A stretch of DNA of 64,000 nt from Opitutaceae bacterium (GCA_019455245.1 JACFMR010000014.1:37684-101683), one strand, 5' to 3'. Positions 44,186-53,337 are shown, numbered from the stretch's first letter. Notes: generated from the sequence alone by a model not told the origin. Made by a program: numbers and translations.

Positions 44186-45666
44186 CCGGATTTGAGCGCC
44201 TTGATGCCGATGAGTTCCCTGACGACCTGGCGATCGTCGAAAGGAATCACCGTGTCGGCGAATTCCTGGTAGCTTTCATGCCCCTTGCCCGCGATCAGCA
44301 GGCAATCCCCGGGCTTGCAGGCGTCGAGCGCGAGGCTGATGGCGCGGCGGCGGTCGTCGATCCAGGTGATGCGGGCGGGGGCCGTCACGCCCGTCTGCAT
44401 GTCGGCGAAAATCTGCGCCAGCGCCTCGCCGCGCGGGTTGTCCGCGGTGGCAAAGGCGAAGTCCGCGTGCTCCTGCACCGCCTCGGTCATGAGCGGGCGC
44501 TTCGAGCGGTCGCGGTTGCCGCCGCAGCCGAAGACCACGAGCAACCGGCCGGGCGTGATCGCCCGCAGGGTCGAGAGCGCGTTGCGCAGGGCGTCGTCGG
44601 TGTGCGCATAATCCACCAGCACGTTGTAATCCTGCCCCTCCTCGATGCGTTCGAGGCGGCCCGCAACCCCCTTGAACCCGGCCAGCCGGGCGAGAAAGTC
44701 GCGCGGATCGCGGCCGAGGCCCCACGCCGTGGCGATGGCCGCCAGCAGGTTGCTCACGTTGTAGCGGCCGATGAGCGGCGACTCGACCTGCATCTCGCCC
44801 TGCGGCCAGATCAACGTGAACGTCGAGTTCTTGTAATTCAGCACCACGTTCTCCGCGCGCACCAAAGCCGCCGGGTTTTCCCCGAAGGTCACCGCTTTGA
44901 CGCCCGCCGGGACCATCCCCGCGAGTTTCACGCCGTGCGGATCGTCCAGGTTCACCACCGCCACCTTGGGCGCCTGCCCGGTGCTGCCGTCGAAGAGCCG
45001 CGTCTTAACGCCGAAATACTCCTCCATCGTGCGATGGTAATCGAGATGGTCGCGCGTGAGGTTGGTGAACACCGCCGCGCCGAACTGCAGGCCCAGCACA
45101 CGGTGCTGGTCGATGCCGTGCGAACTGACCTCCATGACCGCCTGTTTGCAGCCGGCGTCGCGCATCTGCGCCATCATGCCGTAGATGTCCACCGCCTCGG
45201 GCGTGGTGCGAAACGACGGCACCGTGCGGACCCCGAGATCGTAGTTGATCGTGCCGATCAGGCCCACGCGTTGGCCGTCGCCGAGAAAATGCCGGACCAG
45301 ATGCGCCACCGTGGTCTTGCCGTTCGTGCCGGTCACCCCCACGACGTTCATGTCGCGGTCGGGGAACTTGTAATAACGCTGCGCCACGCGCGCCAGCGTC
45401 GCCCGCGGGTCCGCCACCTGCACAAAGGTGACCTTCGCCGGCGCCATCGCCGGCAGCTTGTTCACCACCACCGCCACCGCGCCGCGCGCGACCGCCTCGT
45501 CCACATACGAAGCTCCGTCGGTGCGCCGGCCCGGCAGGGCGAAAAACACGGTGCCGGGCACGACCCGGCGGCTGTCCATCACCAGGCCCGAAATCGGGCG
45601 GTCAACATCGCCCTTGACCGCGATGATCTCGTCGGCGGGCAGAAAATCGGAAAGTTTGGGTGCCAT
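44182..45666 (-). CDS. murE: UDP-MurNAc-tripeptide synthetase MurE
   Basis: A 494-residue cytosolic Mur ligase that adds the third residue of the stem peptide. The ATP loop is VTGTNGKTTVAHL, and the carboxylate-binding motif reads DNPR (in TADNPRGEAL), which is characteristic of meso-diaminopimelate-adding enzymes, so the wall is predicted to be mDAP type. I chose ATG at 45666. An in-frame ATG at 45771 overlaps the ftsI stop by four bases, as other pairs here do, and would add 35 basic residues; it remains possible. Confidence 0.95.
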   Translation of the reverse strand: MAPKLSDFLPADEIIAVKGDVDRPISGLVMDSRRVVPGTVFFALPGRRTDGASYVDEAVARGAVAVVVNKLPAMAPAKVTFVQVADPRATLARVAQRYYKFPDRDMNVVGVTGTNGKTTVAHLVRHFLGDGQRVGLIGTINYDLGVRTVPSFRTTPEAVDIYGMMAQMRDAGCKQAVMEVSSHGIDQHRVLGLQFGAAVFTNLTRDHLDYHRTMEEYFGVKTRLFDGSTGQAPKVAVVNLDDPHGVKLAGMVPAGVKAVTFGENPAALVRAENVVLNYKNSTFTLIWPQGEMQVESPLIGRYNVSNLLAAIATAWGLGRDPRDFLARLAGFKGVAGRLERIEEGQDYNVLVDYAHTDDALRNALSTLRAITPGRLLVVFGCGGNRDRSKRPLMTEAVQEHADFAFATADNPRGEALAQIFADMQTGVTAPARITWIDDRRRAISLALDACKPGDCLLIAGKGHESYQEFADTVIPFDDRQVVRELIGIKALKSG

Positions 45667-45767
45667 TTTGAAAACGCGGCTGCGCAGTTTGGCTTCCTGC
45701 CGGGTGCGTTGCACCGGCCGGGAGGTGAAAGCGTGGATCAACGGGTGGTTTTGCGTGAGATAACCGA

Positions 45768-47672
45768 TCACCGGACGTCTCCTTTCGCGACGAGCAACGG
45801 GCGGCCGGTGTCGTAGGGTGGCTTGATGTCGAGATGGTGGATCAGCTGTTCGCCGATGCGCTTGAACGACGGGGCGCCGACCAGCCGACCGTAGGCCGAG
45901 CCGCCCGACACCTTGGCGTCGTCCACGATCACGGAGATGACGACCTGCGGATTGCTGGCGGGAAAAAATCCGACGAACGAACCGATGTGGCGGCGGTTGT
46001 TGTAGCGGCCGTCGATCAGTTTCTGCGCCGTGCCGGTCTTGCCGGCGACCTCGTAGCCGGGAATCGCCGCCTCGACCGCGGTGCCGCCCGGGCGCACGAC
46101 GCCCTGCAGCATGCGCGCCATGTGCGCGGCCACCTGCTCGCTGATCACGCGGCGGCGCACCACGGTGTCGTAGCGGTAAACGATCTCGCCCGAGGCGTCG
46201 CGGATCTGGCGGATGATCTGCGGCCGCAGCAGTTCGCCGCCGCTGGCGATCACGCCCATCGCGTAGTGGATCTGCAGCGGCGTGGCCGAGATGCTGTAGC
46301 CGGCGGGGATGCGCGTGATGTCGATGGCGCTCCAGCGGTTCACGGGGTTGAGCAGGCCGGAAATCTCACCGCCGAAGGGGAACCCGGACTTTTCGCCGAA
46401 ACCGAAGGCGCGCGCATACTCGTAGAGGCGCTGTTCGCCGAGCATCATGCCGATCTGCCCGGCGCCCACGTTGCTCGATTTGCTGATGATCTCGGCCACC
46501 GTCAGCGGGTGGTCGTAGCGGTGGTCATCGCTCATGAGCTGGCGCAGCTTGCCGCGGTGCTGCACGGCGGTCAGCATGCAGTCGAAGCGCGTGGTCGGCG
46601 TGATCAGCCGGTCGTTCAGCGCGCCGGCCACGGGCACGATCTTGAAGGTCGAGCCGGGGTCGAGCTGGTCGGTGATGGCGAAGTTGCGCTGCACCTCCAG
46701 CGGCGCGGTGTTGTAGTGGTTGAGATCGAAGCGGGGATAATTGCCCATCGCCAGGATGAAGCCGGTGCGCGCGTCGCTCACGATGATCGTGGCCTTGGCG
46801 GGATTGAACTTTTTGACCAGCGCCGCGAGTTCCTCCTCCACCATGTGCTGCACGATGATGTCGATTGAGAGCATCACGTCGAAACCGTCCACGGGATTGA
46901 CCTCGCGCGTGCGGAACTGCGCCAGCTCGCGCCGCAGGCCGTCGCGCTCGCCCTCCCGCCAGCCGTCCTGCCCGCGCAGGTAGAAATCCGCATAGCTCTC
47001 CACGCCCGCCGCCGCCTCGCCGGCCTTGTTCACATAGCCGACCAGATGCGCCGCGAGATCGTTGTGCGGATAGATGCGACGGAAGATCCGGTTGCCGTAC
47101 ACGCCCTTGATCTTGAGCGCCATGATGCGCTCGTAAGTCTCCTCGTCGGCGTCCTCCTTGAGCTTGGCCCAGCGAATCGGCCGGCGGCCGGTCGCATCGG
47201 GCTCGTCGACCTCCACCACGCGGTCGTCGGACGCTTCCGTCGCGGCGGCGGGCTGCGCCGGCGGGGTGAGATTGAAGACCAGTCCCGTCGCCGGCGTCTC
47301 CGCGGCCGGGCGCGGCGCGACCGCGCGCGTTTTGGTCGTCATGATGCGTTCGAGTTCCGCGAGGGGCATCCCGAGCAGCGCGGCCAATTGCGGCCAGGCC
47401 GCCGCCTCCTCGGGCCGCAGGACCTGCGGATCGACGCCGATGTTATAGACGGCGTGGTTGGTCGCCAGCAGGTGGCGGTGGGTGTCGTAGATCGAACCGC
47501 GGCGCGCCGGCTCGAGGATGATCTGGCGGCGCACCTGCTCGATGTAGCCGAGCAGTTTGCCGCGATCGATCACATGCAGATAGACCAGCCGCGTGCCGAT
47601 GCCGCCGAAACACGCGAACACCACGGCCGAGAGCAGCAGGATGCGATAATTGGAGGCAAAGCCCTTGGACAT
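45768..47672 (-). CDS. ftsI: Septal transpeptidase FtsI (PBP class B)
   Basis: A 634-residue class B penicillin-binding protein that crosslinks septal peptidoglycan. It has a short cytosolic tail, one membrane helix (about 9-33), a pedestal domain and a transpeptidase domain with SxxK at Ser341-Lys344 (STFK), SxN at Ser399-Asn401 and KTGT at 545-548. The pedestal contains an insertion (about 111-165) rich in Pro, Ala, Thr and acids, not usual for the family. ATG at 47672 starts just before the helix, four bases after ftsL in coding direction. Confidence 0.96.
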   Translation of the reverse strand: MSKGFASNYRILLLSAVVFACFGGIGTRLVYLHVIDRGKLLGYIEQVRRQIILEPARRGSIYDTHRHLLATNHAVYNIGVDPQVLRPEEAAAWPQLAALLGMPLAELERIMTTKTRAVAPRPAAETPATGLVFNLTPPAQPAAATEASDDRVVEVDEPDATGRRPIRWAKLKEDADEETYERIMALKIKGVYGNRIFRRIYPHNDLAAHLVGYVNKAGEAAAGVESYADFYLRGQDGWREGERDGLRRELAQFRTREVNPVDGFDVMLSIDIIVQHMVEEELAALVKKFNPAKATIIVSDARTGFILAMGNYPRFDLNHYNTAPLEVQRNFAITDQLDPGSTFKIVPVAGALNDRLITPTTRFDCMLTAVQHRGKLRQLMSDDHRYDHPLTVAEIISKSSNVGAGQIGMMLGEQRLYEYARAFGFGEKSGFPFGGEISGLLNPVNRWSAIDITRIPAGYSISATPLQIHYAMGVIASGGELLRPQIIRQIRDASGEIVYRYDTVVRRRVISEQVAAHMARMLQGVVRPGGTAVEAAIPGYEVAGKTGTAQKLIDGRYNNRRHIGSFVGFFPASNPQVVISVIVDDAKVSGGSAYGRLVGAPSFKRIGEQLIHHLDIKPPYDTGRPLLVAKGDVR

Positions 47673-47676
47673 CGGT

Positions 47677-48075
47677 TCAGCGGCGCAGCGATGCCAGTTG
47701 GAAGGAAACGGTCGCGGGCGCACCGTCGTTGTTGAAGAGATCGCGGTTGTGCTTGGCCGCCAGCAGCATCACGGGGTCGCCGTTGAGGTAGGCGATCTGC
47801 TGCGGCGCGGGCTGCACGAGCCCGAGGTTCCACTGGTCGTTCAGCACCTTCAGCATCGCGGGATCCTGCGCCCGCTCGACCGCGGCGCGCATCTGGTTGA
47901 TCTGGCGCTCGATCTCGTTGCAACGGCTGTCGATGACCTTGGCCGAGTTGGCCGTGGCGGAAATTTGGTGGCGCATCCACACGGTGCCGAGACCGATGGA
48001 GCCGCTGAAACAGATCATGACCAGGGTGTAGACCAGCAGCTGGTTCACGAAGGCGTGGTTGTCGTGCTTGTGCAT
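47677..48075 (-). CDS. ftsL: FtsL-like division protein
   Basis: A 132-residue bitopic protein: short cytosolic N-terminus (MHKHDNHAF), one membrane helix (about 12-33) and a periplasmic heptad-like coiled coil (about 40-80), then a C-terminal tail with Asn/Asp/Pro. Topology and the position between rsmH and ftsI identify it as the FtsL slot, but sequence similarity among FtsL proteins is low. The C-terminal 45 residues are longer than in enteric FtsL. Confidence 0.8.
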   Translation of the reverse strand: MHKHDNHAFVNQLLVYTLVMICFSGSIGLGTVWMRHQISATANSAKVIDSRCNEIERQINQMRAAVERAQDPAMLKVLNDQWNLGLVQPAPQQIAYLNGDPVMLLAAKHNRDLFNNDGAPATVSFQLASLRR

Positions 48076-48085
48076 GGCGGGGTGG

Positions 48086-49006
48086 TCAGAGTTTGCGCAG
48101 TGCGCGGAGCTTGGCCGAACGGCTGCGGGGATTGGCGGCGAGTTCCTCCTCGCCCGGGGTCACGGGTTTGCGGCTCAGCGGCTCGGCGAGCTTCACGCGC
48201 AGATCCTGCGGCGTGGCATCGCGGGCGCTCACCGGCTGGCCGCAGAGGTGGCGGAAAAACTGTTTCACCGGCCGGTCCTCAAGGGAATGGAAGCTGATCA
48301 CCGCCAGCACGCCGCCGGGCGCGAGCCGGGCAAAGGCCGCGGGCAACGCGCGCTCGATCGCGCCGATCTCGTCGTTCACCGCGATGCGGATGCCCTGGAA
48401 CGCCCGCGTGGCCGGATTGATCTTCATCGTGCGCCGGTCGCGCGCAGGTATCGCATCCGCGATCACCGCCGCCAGCGAGGTCGTGCGGGCCAGTTGGCCG
48501 GTGCCGCGGGCGGCGAGCAACGCCCGCACCACGCGGCGCCAGTGCGTTTCCTCGCCCCAGTCGCGCACCGCGCGCACCAGCATGGCCTCGCTCGCCGTCT
48601 CCAGCCAGCGCGCCGCCGGCACGCCGCTGCGCGGGTCCATGCGCATGTCGGCCGGGGCGTCCTCGCGGAACGAAAAACCGCGTTCCTTCTCGTCGAGTTG
48701 GAACGACGAAACGCCGAGGTCGAACAGGATGCCGTCAAAGCCCTCGATCGGGATCTGTTCCAGCCGCCCGAAGTCGGAATCGATCAGCACAAACTGCCCG
48801 TCGAATTCCTCGCGAAAAATTTCCGCGCGCGCCTGGGCCGCCGGATCGCGGTCCAGCGCCACGACGTTGATCTCCGGCGCCGTTTCCAAGATCGCGCGGG
48901 TGTGCCCGCCGGCGCCGAAGGTGCAGTCGAGATAGCGCCCGCCCGCCCGCGGCGCGAGAAACGCCAGCACCTCGTCGAGCAGCACGGGTTGATGACCGGG
49001 ATTCAT
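48086..49006 (-). CDS. rsmH: 16S rRNA (cytosine(1402)-N(4))-methyltransferase
   Basis: A 306-residue SAM-dependent methyltransferase (MraW) that modifies C1402 in the ribosomal P site. Motifs: [10 protein letters not shown] at the start, SAM loop [21 protein letters not shown], and [16 protein letters not shown] near the end. ATG at 49006 begins the conserved N-terminus. It follows mraZ after 225 bases and precedes ftsL by 10 bases. Confidence 0.97.
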   Translation of the reverse strand: MNPGHQPVLLDEVLAFLAPRAGGRYLDCTFGAGGHTRAILETAPEINVVALDRDPAAQARAEIFREEFDGQFVLIDSDFGRLEQIPIEGFDGILFDLGVSSFQLDEKERGFSFREDAPADMRMDPRSGVPAARWLETASEAMLVRAVRDWGEETHWRRVVRALLAARGTGQLARTTSLAAVIADAIPARDRRTMKINPATRAFQGIRIAVNDEIGAIERALPAAFARLAPGGVLAVISFHSLEDRPVKQFFRHLCGQPVSARDATPQDLRVKLAEPLSRKPVTPGEEELAANPRSRSAKLRALRKL

Positions 49007-49231
49007 CGCCACAGGGGATTCAGCGCACTCCGTCCGCATGACTCCGGCTCCGGTTGAACTTATTCGCAGACGGCACCGCCATCGGCGCCGCCGGTCGGAC
49101 GGCGGCAAACGCCACCGCGTCGCCCGCGGCGTCCTGCCACGCCGGCCAACGGCGGGCGGGGCCCGACGGGCCGGGCGCCTTCCGGCGGGCTGATCGCGAA
49201 GGGAAAATGTCGGCGGAGAGTTGCATCGCGA

Positions 49232-49684
49232 TCAGATGCCCAGCCGGCGCATGAGGTCGCCGAAGTTCTCACCGGCGGTGCGCGCCTCGACCTTCGCCCA
49301 GCGCTCCGGCGTGTAGATGTTGAACTTGGTCAGACCGCCCACGAGCACGGCCTCCTTCGTCACGCCCGCATGCTGCAGCAGCTCGGGGCTGAGGTTCATG
49401 CGGCCGGCCTTGTCGAACCAAAGCGAATGAGTCTGCGCGAAGAAACGCGCCACGAAGTCCTGCCCCGCCCCGTCGCTCAACGCCATGCCCGCGATCTTCG
49501 CGCGCAGCTTCTCCACCTCGGCCGGCGGCAACACCGCGATGTAACCGTCCGGATGCGGCGTGGCCAGAAACGTGTCGTTCTCTCCGTGCGCAAAGCGCCA
49601 CGCCGACGGAATCGTGAGCCGATTCTTGTCGTCCAACGAATGCCTGAAAAGGCCCGTATAGAGCGGTGGTTGCGACTGGGACAT
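49232..49684 (-). CDS. mraZ: Transcriptional regulator MraZ
   Basis: A 150-residue DNA-binding protein with two SpoVT/AbrB-like repeats; the family forms rings of eight or more subunits that bind repeated TGGG boxes and repress the dcw promoter. The first repeat contains the DExxR-type motif as DDKNRLTIP; the second contains LWFDKAGRMNLSPELL. ATG at 49684 is preferred since an upstream in-frame ATG at 49720 lies inside the repeat operator. It is the first gene of the cluster; a 225-base gap to rsmH follows in which I see no clear gene. Confidence 0.96.
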   Translation of the reverse strand: MSQSQPPLYTGLFRHSLDDKNRLTIPSAWRFAHGENDTFLATPHPDGYIAVLPPAEVEKLRAKIAGMALSDGAGQDFVARFFAQTHSLWFDKAGRMNLSPELLQHAGVTKEAVLVGGLTKFNIYTPERWAKVEARTAGENFGDLMRRLGI

Positions 49685-49704
49685 GGGGGAACGGGGCTTA
49701 GGTG

Positions 49705-49739
49705 CCCCAAAGTGCCCCATTTCAACCCATTTTTACCCA
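49705..49739 (-). promoter_or_regulatory. MraZ operator: four TGGG boxes at 10-bp spacing
   Basis: On the minus strand TGGGG, TGGGG, TGGGT and TGGGT occur at 49705-49709, 49715-49719, 49725-49729 and 49735-49739, exactly one helical turn apart. The known MraZ site is a set of TGGGN boxes separated by five bases, so this fits with four boxes. It ends 20 bases before the mraZ start, overlapping the place expected for the promoter or leader, which suits autorepression. Confidence 0.85.
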
Positions 49740-50225
49740 CTTTCGTCAAGCCAAGATGCGTCAAATTTGCACTTTGTTATTCACAAGAAATTCCCAGCCC
49801 AACTGTAAGAAACCACAACCCACCCCTACGGGCCTGAGTCAGGCCGACAGAATTTTCGGCAAAGGGCGCTCTACCCTCTCAGCGCCACTCGGATGCATTG
49901 GAATCAGCACCATCTCGACCCGACGACATGGCTCGTGCCACAGCTCTCGAACTTACCCCCATCCAAGTCCAAGGTAAATTCTCCCCGTAAAGCGGCCATT
50001 ATTCGCCACCAGTCGTAACAACGCAGAGTGTGGGCAGGGTCAGAAAGTCGCAAGTTCTGGAACCGAAGACGACGAACGCGCCAAGTGACGCCAATAGTGT
50101 CTCACCGCTCTGATCCGACGACGCGGGCTCGCGACCGCACCTGGCGGTTTATCGCGGAGCGCATCCGGCCGCTTTCGTCTGACGGTCGACTTGCGCCAGG
50201 GGAGCGCGGGTGTATTTCTCTCCCC
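49740..50225. other. Intergenic region, no gene seen
   Basis: About 485 bases between the MraZ operator and the next plus-strand gene. A TTGACG at 49749-49754 region of the minus strand could serve as a -35 element for mraZ, but no convincing -10 is seen. The first 100 bases are noticeably AT-richer than the rest of the window, as expected for the main dcw promoter region. I find no RNA gene or repeat here. Confidence 0.4.
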
Positions 50226-50570
50226 ATGCAAATCGGTTCATTGGTCGCCTGCGTTGATGACGTCTTCCCGGAATGGGCCAAGCAGGCCTATTCCGCCCTG
50301 CCGGTGAAGGGCGAGGTCTACACCATCCGCGAAATGTGCCCCGGTCGCGGGGTGCCTCTCGTAATCAAGGACGGCAAGCCGGTCCAGAACGGCGGCGGGG
50401 ACAAGGCGCCCGAGATCCAGGTGCTCTTGGTGGAACTGAAGAACCCGCCGGATCCCTTCTGCGCCGGTCGCGAGCTCGGGTTCAAGGCCGAGCGATTCGC
50501 CCCGATCGAGTTCAACACGTCAGAGGCTACCGTGGAAGACGAGGTTCAAGCCGGCGGTTCCATGGAGTAG
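50226..50570 (+). CDS. Hypothetical small protein
   Basis: A 114-residue protein of unknown function, soluble and slightly acidic. The sequence reads as a small beta-rich domain (QIGSLVACVDD, KGEVYTIREMCPG, IQVLLVELKNPPD), similar in feel to short phage or plasmid-type proteins that start with a variant of this pattern, but I cannot assign a family. ATG at 50226 was chosen; upstream in-frame sequence is Arg-rich and non-coding. It stands alone between the dcw promoter and the NADH dehydrogenase. Confidence 0.5.
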   Translation: MQIGSLVACVDDVFPEWAKQAYSALPVKGEVYTIREMCPGRGVPLVIKDGKPVQNGGGDKAPEIQVLLVELKNPPDPFCAGRELGFKAERFAPIEFNTSEATVEDEVQAGGSME

Positions 50571-50975
50571 CGTTAATCTCCGGAGCGAAAACACGACTGC
50601 CCAGACATCCACCACGGCCGTGGAATTTGCTGTAAACCTGTCGTCATGAGTTTTCACAGGTCGCTGTAAAAGCGCAGGCATGAGACCGACCACTCGTCGG
50701 CACGAGTGCATCGAGATGCCTGTAAATCCGGCTCAATGGTCGGGATGACCGGCGATTTCTTCCAGTCAGCATCTTGGCCAAACCGTTGTCCGCGAATGGC
50801 ACCGTGTCTTCGACCCGCCATCGGCCGCCGGCGCTTCCCGCCGGTTACCACCAATCCCGCACGCCCCATAATGTCCCAGTCCGGAAAGCCGGTGGCGCGC
50901 GTTGCCCCCAACGCGCGATCAGGTCAACACGCGTTGCCCCCAACCCGCGTCCACTCCGCCGGGATAACTCGGCTC
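50571..50975. other. Intergenic region with small palindromes
   Basis: About 405 bases with no credible gene. It holds a 7-bp stem at 50691-50708 (CACTCGT/ACGAGTG), a 9-bp stem at 50896-50917 (CGCGCGTTG/CAACGCGCG) and a second CGCGTTGCCCCCAAC copy at 50930-50944. No T-tract follows on either strand. Confidence 0.5.
50896..50917. repeat. GCGCGTTG-type palindrome
   Basis: A 9-bp stem with a CCCC loop, followed 30 bases later by a partial direct copy of CGCGTTGCCCCCAAC. The same stem core recurs at 55960-55980. Confidence 0.55.
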
Positions 50976-52274
50976 CTACGCCGAGGCTCCGGGCGGGCGG
51001 CCGGATGCGCCGGTGATGACGCGCGCGCCGCGCTTGTAGGTCAGGTAGGAGTAGATCCAGTTGAGCAGCACCGCGAGTTTGTTGCGGAACCCCACCAGGA
51101 AAATCAGATGCAAGCAGAGCCAGGCCAGCCACGCCAACGTGCCGCGAAGCTGCCACCGGCCCAGCTGCGCCACCGCGGCGGAGCGCCCGATCGTCGCCAT
51201 CGTCCCCTTGTCGCGGTAAACAAACGGCTCGCGCGGTCCGGGCGCGGTCGCTCCGGCGGCGAGCTCACGCCGGATGATCCTGGCCGCATGGGCGCCCATT
51301 TGCATGGCGGCGGGCGCCACGCCCGGCACCGCCACGCCGTTGGGATCCACCAGCGCGGCCATGTCGCCACACACGAAAACTTCCGGGTGGTCGGGCAGAC
51401 TCAGGTCAGGCCGGACCTTCACCCGTCCGCCCCGGTCCACCTCGGCGCCCAAACTGCGCCCCAAGGGGCTGGCCGCAACGCCGGCCGCCCAGATGATCGT
51501 TTCCGCGCGGATGACCTCCCCTGCCACGGTGAGCCGGCCGGCGGCGATGTCCTCCACACTCACGCCGGTGCGCACCTCCACGCCAAGGCGTTCCAACTGC
51601 CGGCGGGCGCTGGCCGACAGCGCGGGGTCAAAGGCTCGCAACAGACGGTCCGATCCCTCGATCAACATCACCCTGGCGCGGGTCGGATCGATGTGATCGA
51701 AGTCGCGTTTCAAAATCTTGCGCGCCAGTTCCGCGATCGCCCCGGCCATTTCCACCCCGGTTGGTCCGCCGCCGACAATGATCAGGGTCATCAACGCGGC
51801 GCGCTCCGCGGGATCGGTTGCGGTCTCCGCTTTTTCAAAGGCGGAAAGAATCTGCCGGCGGATGTGCAGGGCGTCGTCCAGCGACTTGAGCCCGGGCGCG
51901 TACCGCGCCCAGTCGTCCCGGCCAAAATAACCCGTCACCCCGCCCAACCCGACCACGAGGTAGTCGTATGCCACCTCGCCCCGCGAATGCCTGACGCGGC
52001 GGTTGGCCAAATCCACGGCCGTGACCTCGGCCATGATCACCGCGAAGCGGGGCCGGCCGGCAAACAGCCCGCGGATCGGCTGCGCGATGTCGACCGCCGA
52101 CAGACCCGCCGACGCCACCTGATAAAGCAGCGGCTGAAACACGTGGTGATTCTCGCGATCGATCAGCGTGATGCGCGCCACGTCCGGCGGCAGGGACCGG
52201 CAGAACTGCAAACCGGCAAAACCACCGCCCAGCACCACGATGTGCGGCAGTTGGTCGGCGGTCCGGGCGGTCAT
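50976..52274 (-). CDS. Type II NADH dehydrogenase-like FAD oxidoreductase
   Basis: A 432-residue NAD(P)/FAD-dependent oxidoreductase. The FAD motif is IVVLGGGFAGLQ, the NADH motif is IVGGGPTGVEMAG, and VFVCGDMAAL marks the second FAD contact. The C-terminal about 70 residues contain hydrophobic helices (AWLAWLCLHLIFLVGF) and a basic end, as in membrane-attached NDH-2 that passes electrons from NADH to quinone without pumping protons. ATG at 52274 starts just before the Rossmann strand. It is divergent from the DUF971 gene, with a 100-base gap. Confidence 0.9.
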   Translation of the reverse strand: MTARTADQLPHIVVLGGGFAGLQFCRSLPPDVARITLIDRENHHVFQPLLYQVASAGLSAVDIAQPIRGLFAGRPRFAVIMAEVTAVDLANRRVRHSRGEVAYDYLVVGLGGVTGYFGRDDWARYAPGLKSLDDALHIRRQILSAFEKAETATDPAERAALMTLIIVGGGPTGVEMAGAIAELARKILKRDFDHIDPTRARVMLIEGSDRLLRAFDPALSASARRQLERLGVEVRTGVSVEDIAAGRLTVAGEVIRAETIIWAAGVAASPLGRSLGAEVDRGGRVKVRPDLSLPDHPEVFVCGDMAALVDPNGVAVPGVAPAAMQMGAHAARIIRRELAAGATAPGPREPFVYRDKGTMATIGRSAAVAQLGRWQLRGTLAWLAWLCLHLIFLVGFRNKLAVLLNWIYSYLTYKRGARVITGASGRPPGASA

Positions 52275-52374
52275 GGGCACAAGGTGCCGCCGCCGTGACC
52301 GATGGCAAATTTCCCGCGGAAAAATTTGCTGTCCATCCCGCGCCACATGCTTTGTTCATAAACCCTCCCTGCGC

Positions 52375-52680
52375 GTGAAAACTCCCGTCAACATCCAACT
52401 CATCGGCACCGAAGTCGCCATCGTCTGGTCCGACGGCGGCGAAAGCTACATCGACGGCGCCAAGCTGCGCGCGGCCTCGCCCAGCGCCGAGACCGCCGGC
52501 GAACGCGACATCTTCGGCACGCAATACGGCGGCCATCCCCCGCGCGATTTCAGCGGCGTCACCGTCACCGGCTGGGAGCGCATCGGCAACTACGCCATCC
52601 GCTTCGATTTCAGCGACGGCCACCGCACCGGCCTCTACGGCTACGATTATCTCGCCAAGGTCACCGCCGATAATTCCTGA
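52375..52680 (+). CDS. DUF971 / gamma-butyrobetaine hydroxylase-like N-terminal domain protein
   Basis: A 101-residue protein that is almost entirely one DUF971 domain: ELIG-like start (VNIQLIGTEVAIVWSDG), then a C-terminal YAIRFDFSDGHRTGLYGYDY, where the family has a highly conserved W/F-sDGH-tGlY pattern. The role of the free-standing domain is debated, with links to iron-sulfur cluster or metal handling. The start is GTG at 52375; no ATG fits. It ends eight bases before hisI, so the two are probably co-transcribed. Confidence 0.85.
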   Translation: MKTPVNIQLIGTEVAIVWSDGGESYIDGAKLRAASPSAETAGERDIFGTQYGGHPPRDFSGVTVTGWERIGNYAIRFDFSDGHRTGLYGYDYLAKVTADNS

Positions 52681-52687
52681 ACCCACC

Positions 52688-53149
52688 ATGAGCCAACACG
52701 TCTTCCCCGCCCGCACCACCGGCGCCGAGATCGAACTCGGCACCACCCTGCAGCCCAAGTTCGGCCCCGACGGCCTCATTCCCTGCATCACCACCGATCA
52801 CGTGACCAACGAGGTGCTCATGTTCGCGTTCATGAACGCCGAATCGTTCGCGCACACCCTGCGCACCGGCAAGGCCACCTACTGGAGCCGCTCGCGCAAC
52901 AAGCTTTGGACCAAGGGCGAGGAGTCCGGCAACGTGCAGCTCGTCAAGGCCGTGCTCACCGACTGCGACCAGGATGTGATTTTGCTGAAGGTGGAAAACA
53001 TCGGCGGAGTCGCCTGCCACAACGGCTACAAGTCCTGTTTCTACCGCCAGCTCGCCGCCGGCGCCAATCCGGACGACGCCGCCAGCCTGAAGCTCGAATT
53101 CGCCGCCCGCCGCGTCGTCGATCCCGCCGCGCTCTACAAAAAGAAATAG
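52688..53149 (+). CDS. hisI: Phosphoribosyl-AMP cyclohydrolase
   Basis: A 153-residue HisI enzyme, the third step of histidine synthesis. Motifs are GLIPCITTDH, VLMFAFMNAE, ATYWSRSRNKLWTKGEESGN and the zinc-site region TDCDQDVILL with ACHNGYKSC. It stands alone without hisE fused or other his genes, as is common when his genes are scattered. It is followed by a 680-base region full of palindromic repeats. Confidence 0.95.
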   Translation: MSQHVFPARTTGAEIELGTTLQPKFGPDGLIPCITTDHVTNEVLMFAFMNAESFAHTLRTGKATYWSRSRNKLWTKGEESGNVQLVKAVLTDCDQDVILLKVENIGGVACHNGYKSCFYRQLAAGANPDDAASLKLEFAARRVVDPAALYKKK

Positions 53150-53184
53150 AGCATTTCAAATCAGGCCGTGGCCTTTGCCCCCTG

Positions 53185-53271
53185 TTGTCATTCTGAGGCA
53201 AAGCCGAAGAATCCAGCATTTTCCCCGAAGCGGTGGGTGCACTGGATTCTTCGCTACGCTCAGAATGACAA
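53185..53271. repeat. TCATTCTGAG inverted repeat
   Basis: TTGTCATTCTGAG at 53185-53197 pairs with 53259-53271, and inside GAAGAATCCAG pairs with CTGGATTCTTC. The TCATTCTGAGC...GAAGAATC pattern is a repeat I recognise from many unrelated bacterial genomes. One arm has a small change (GCAAAGCC for the usual CGTAGC). Confidence 0.75.
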
Positions 53272-53337
53272 TCCCGATGGCCACAGTTTATTTTGAAAAC
53301 GCTCTGACCGCGCTGCATTCGCGGTCGCGTGGTTTGT

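Noticed and set aside
49007..49231. Small gene between mraZ and rsmH
   Set aside because: Frames there are Arg/Ala/Gly-rich, lack a plausible start and do not resemble a protein.
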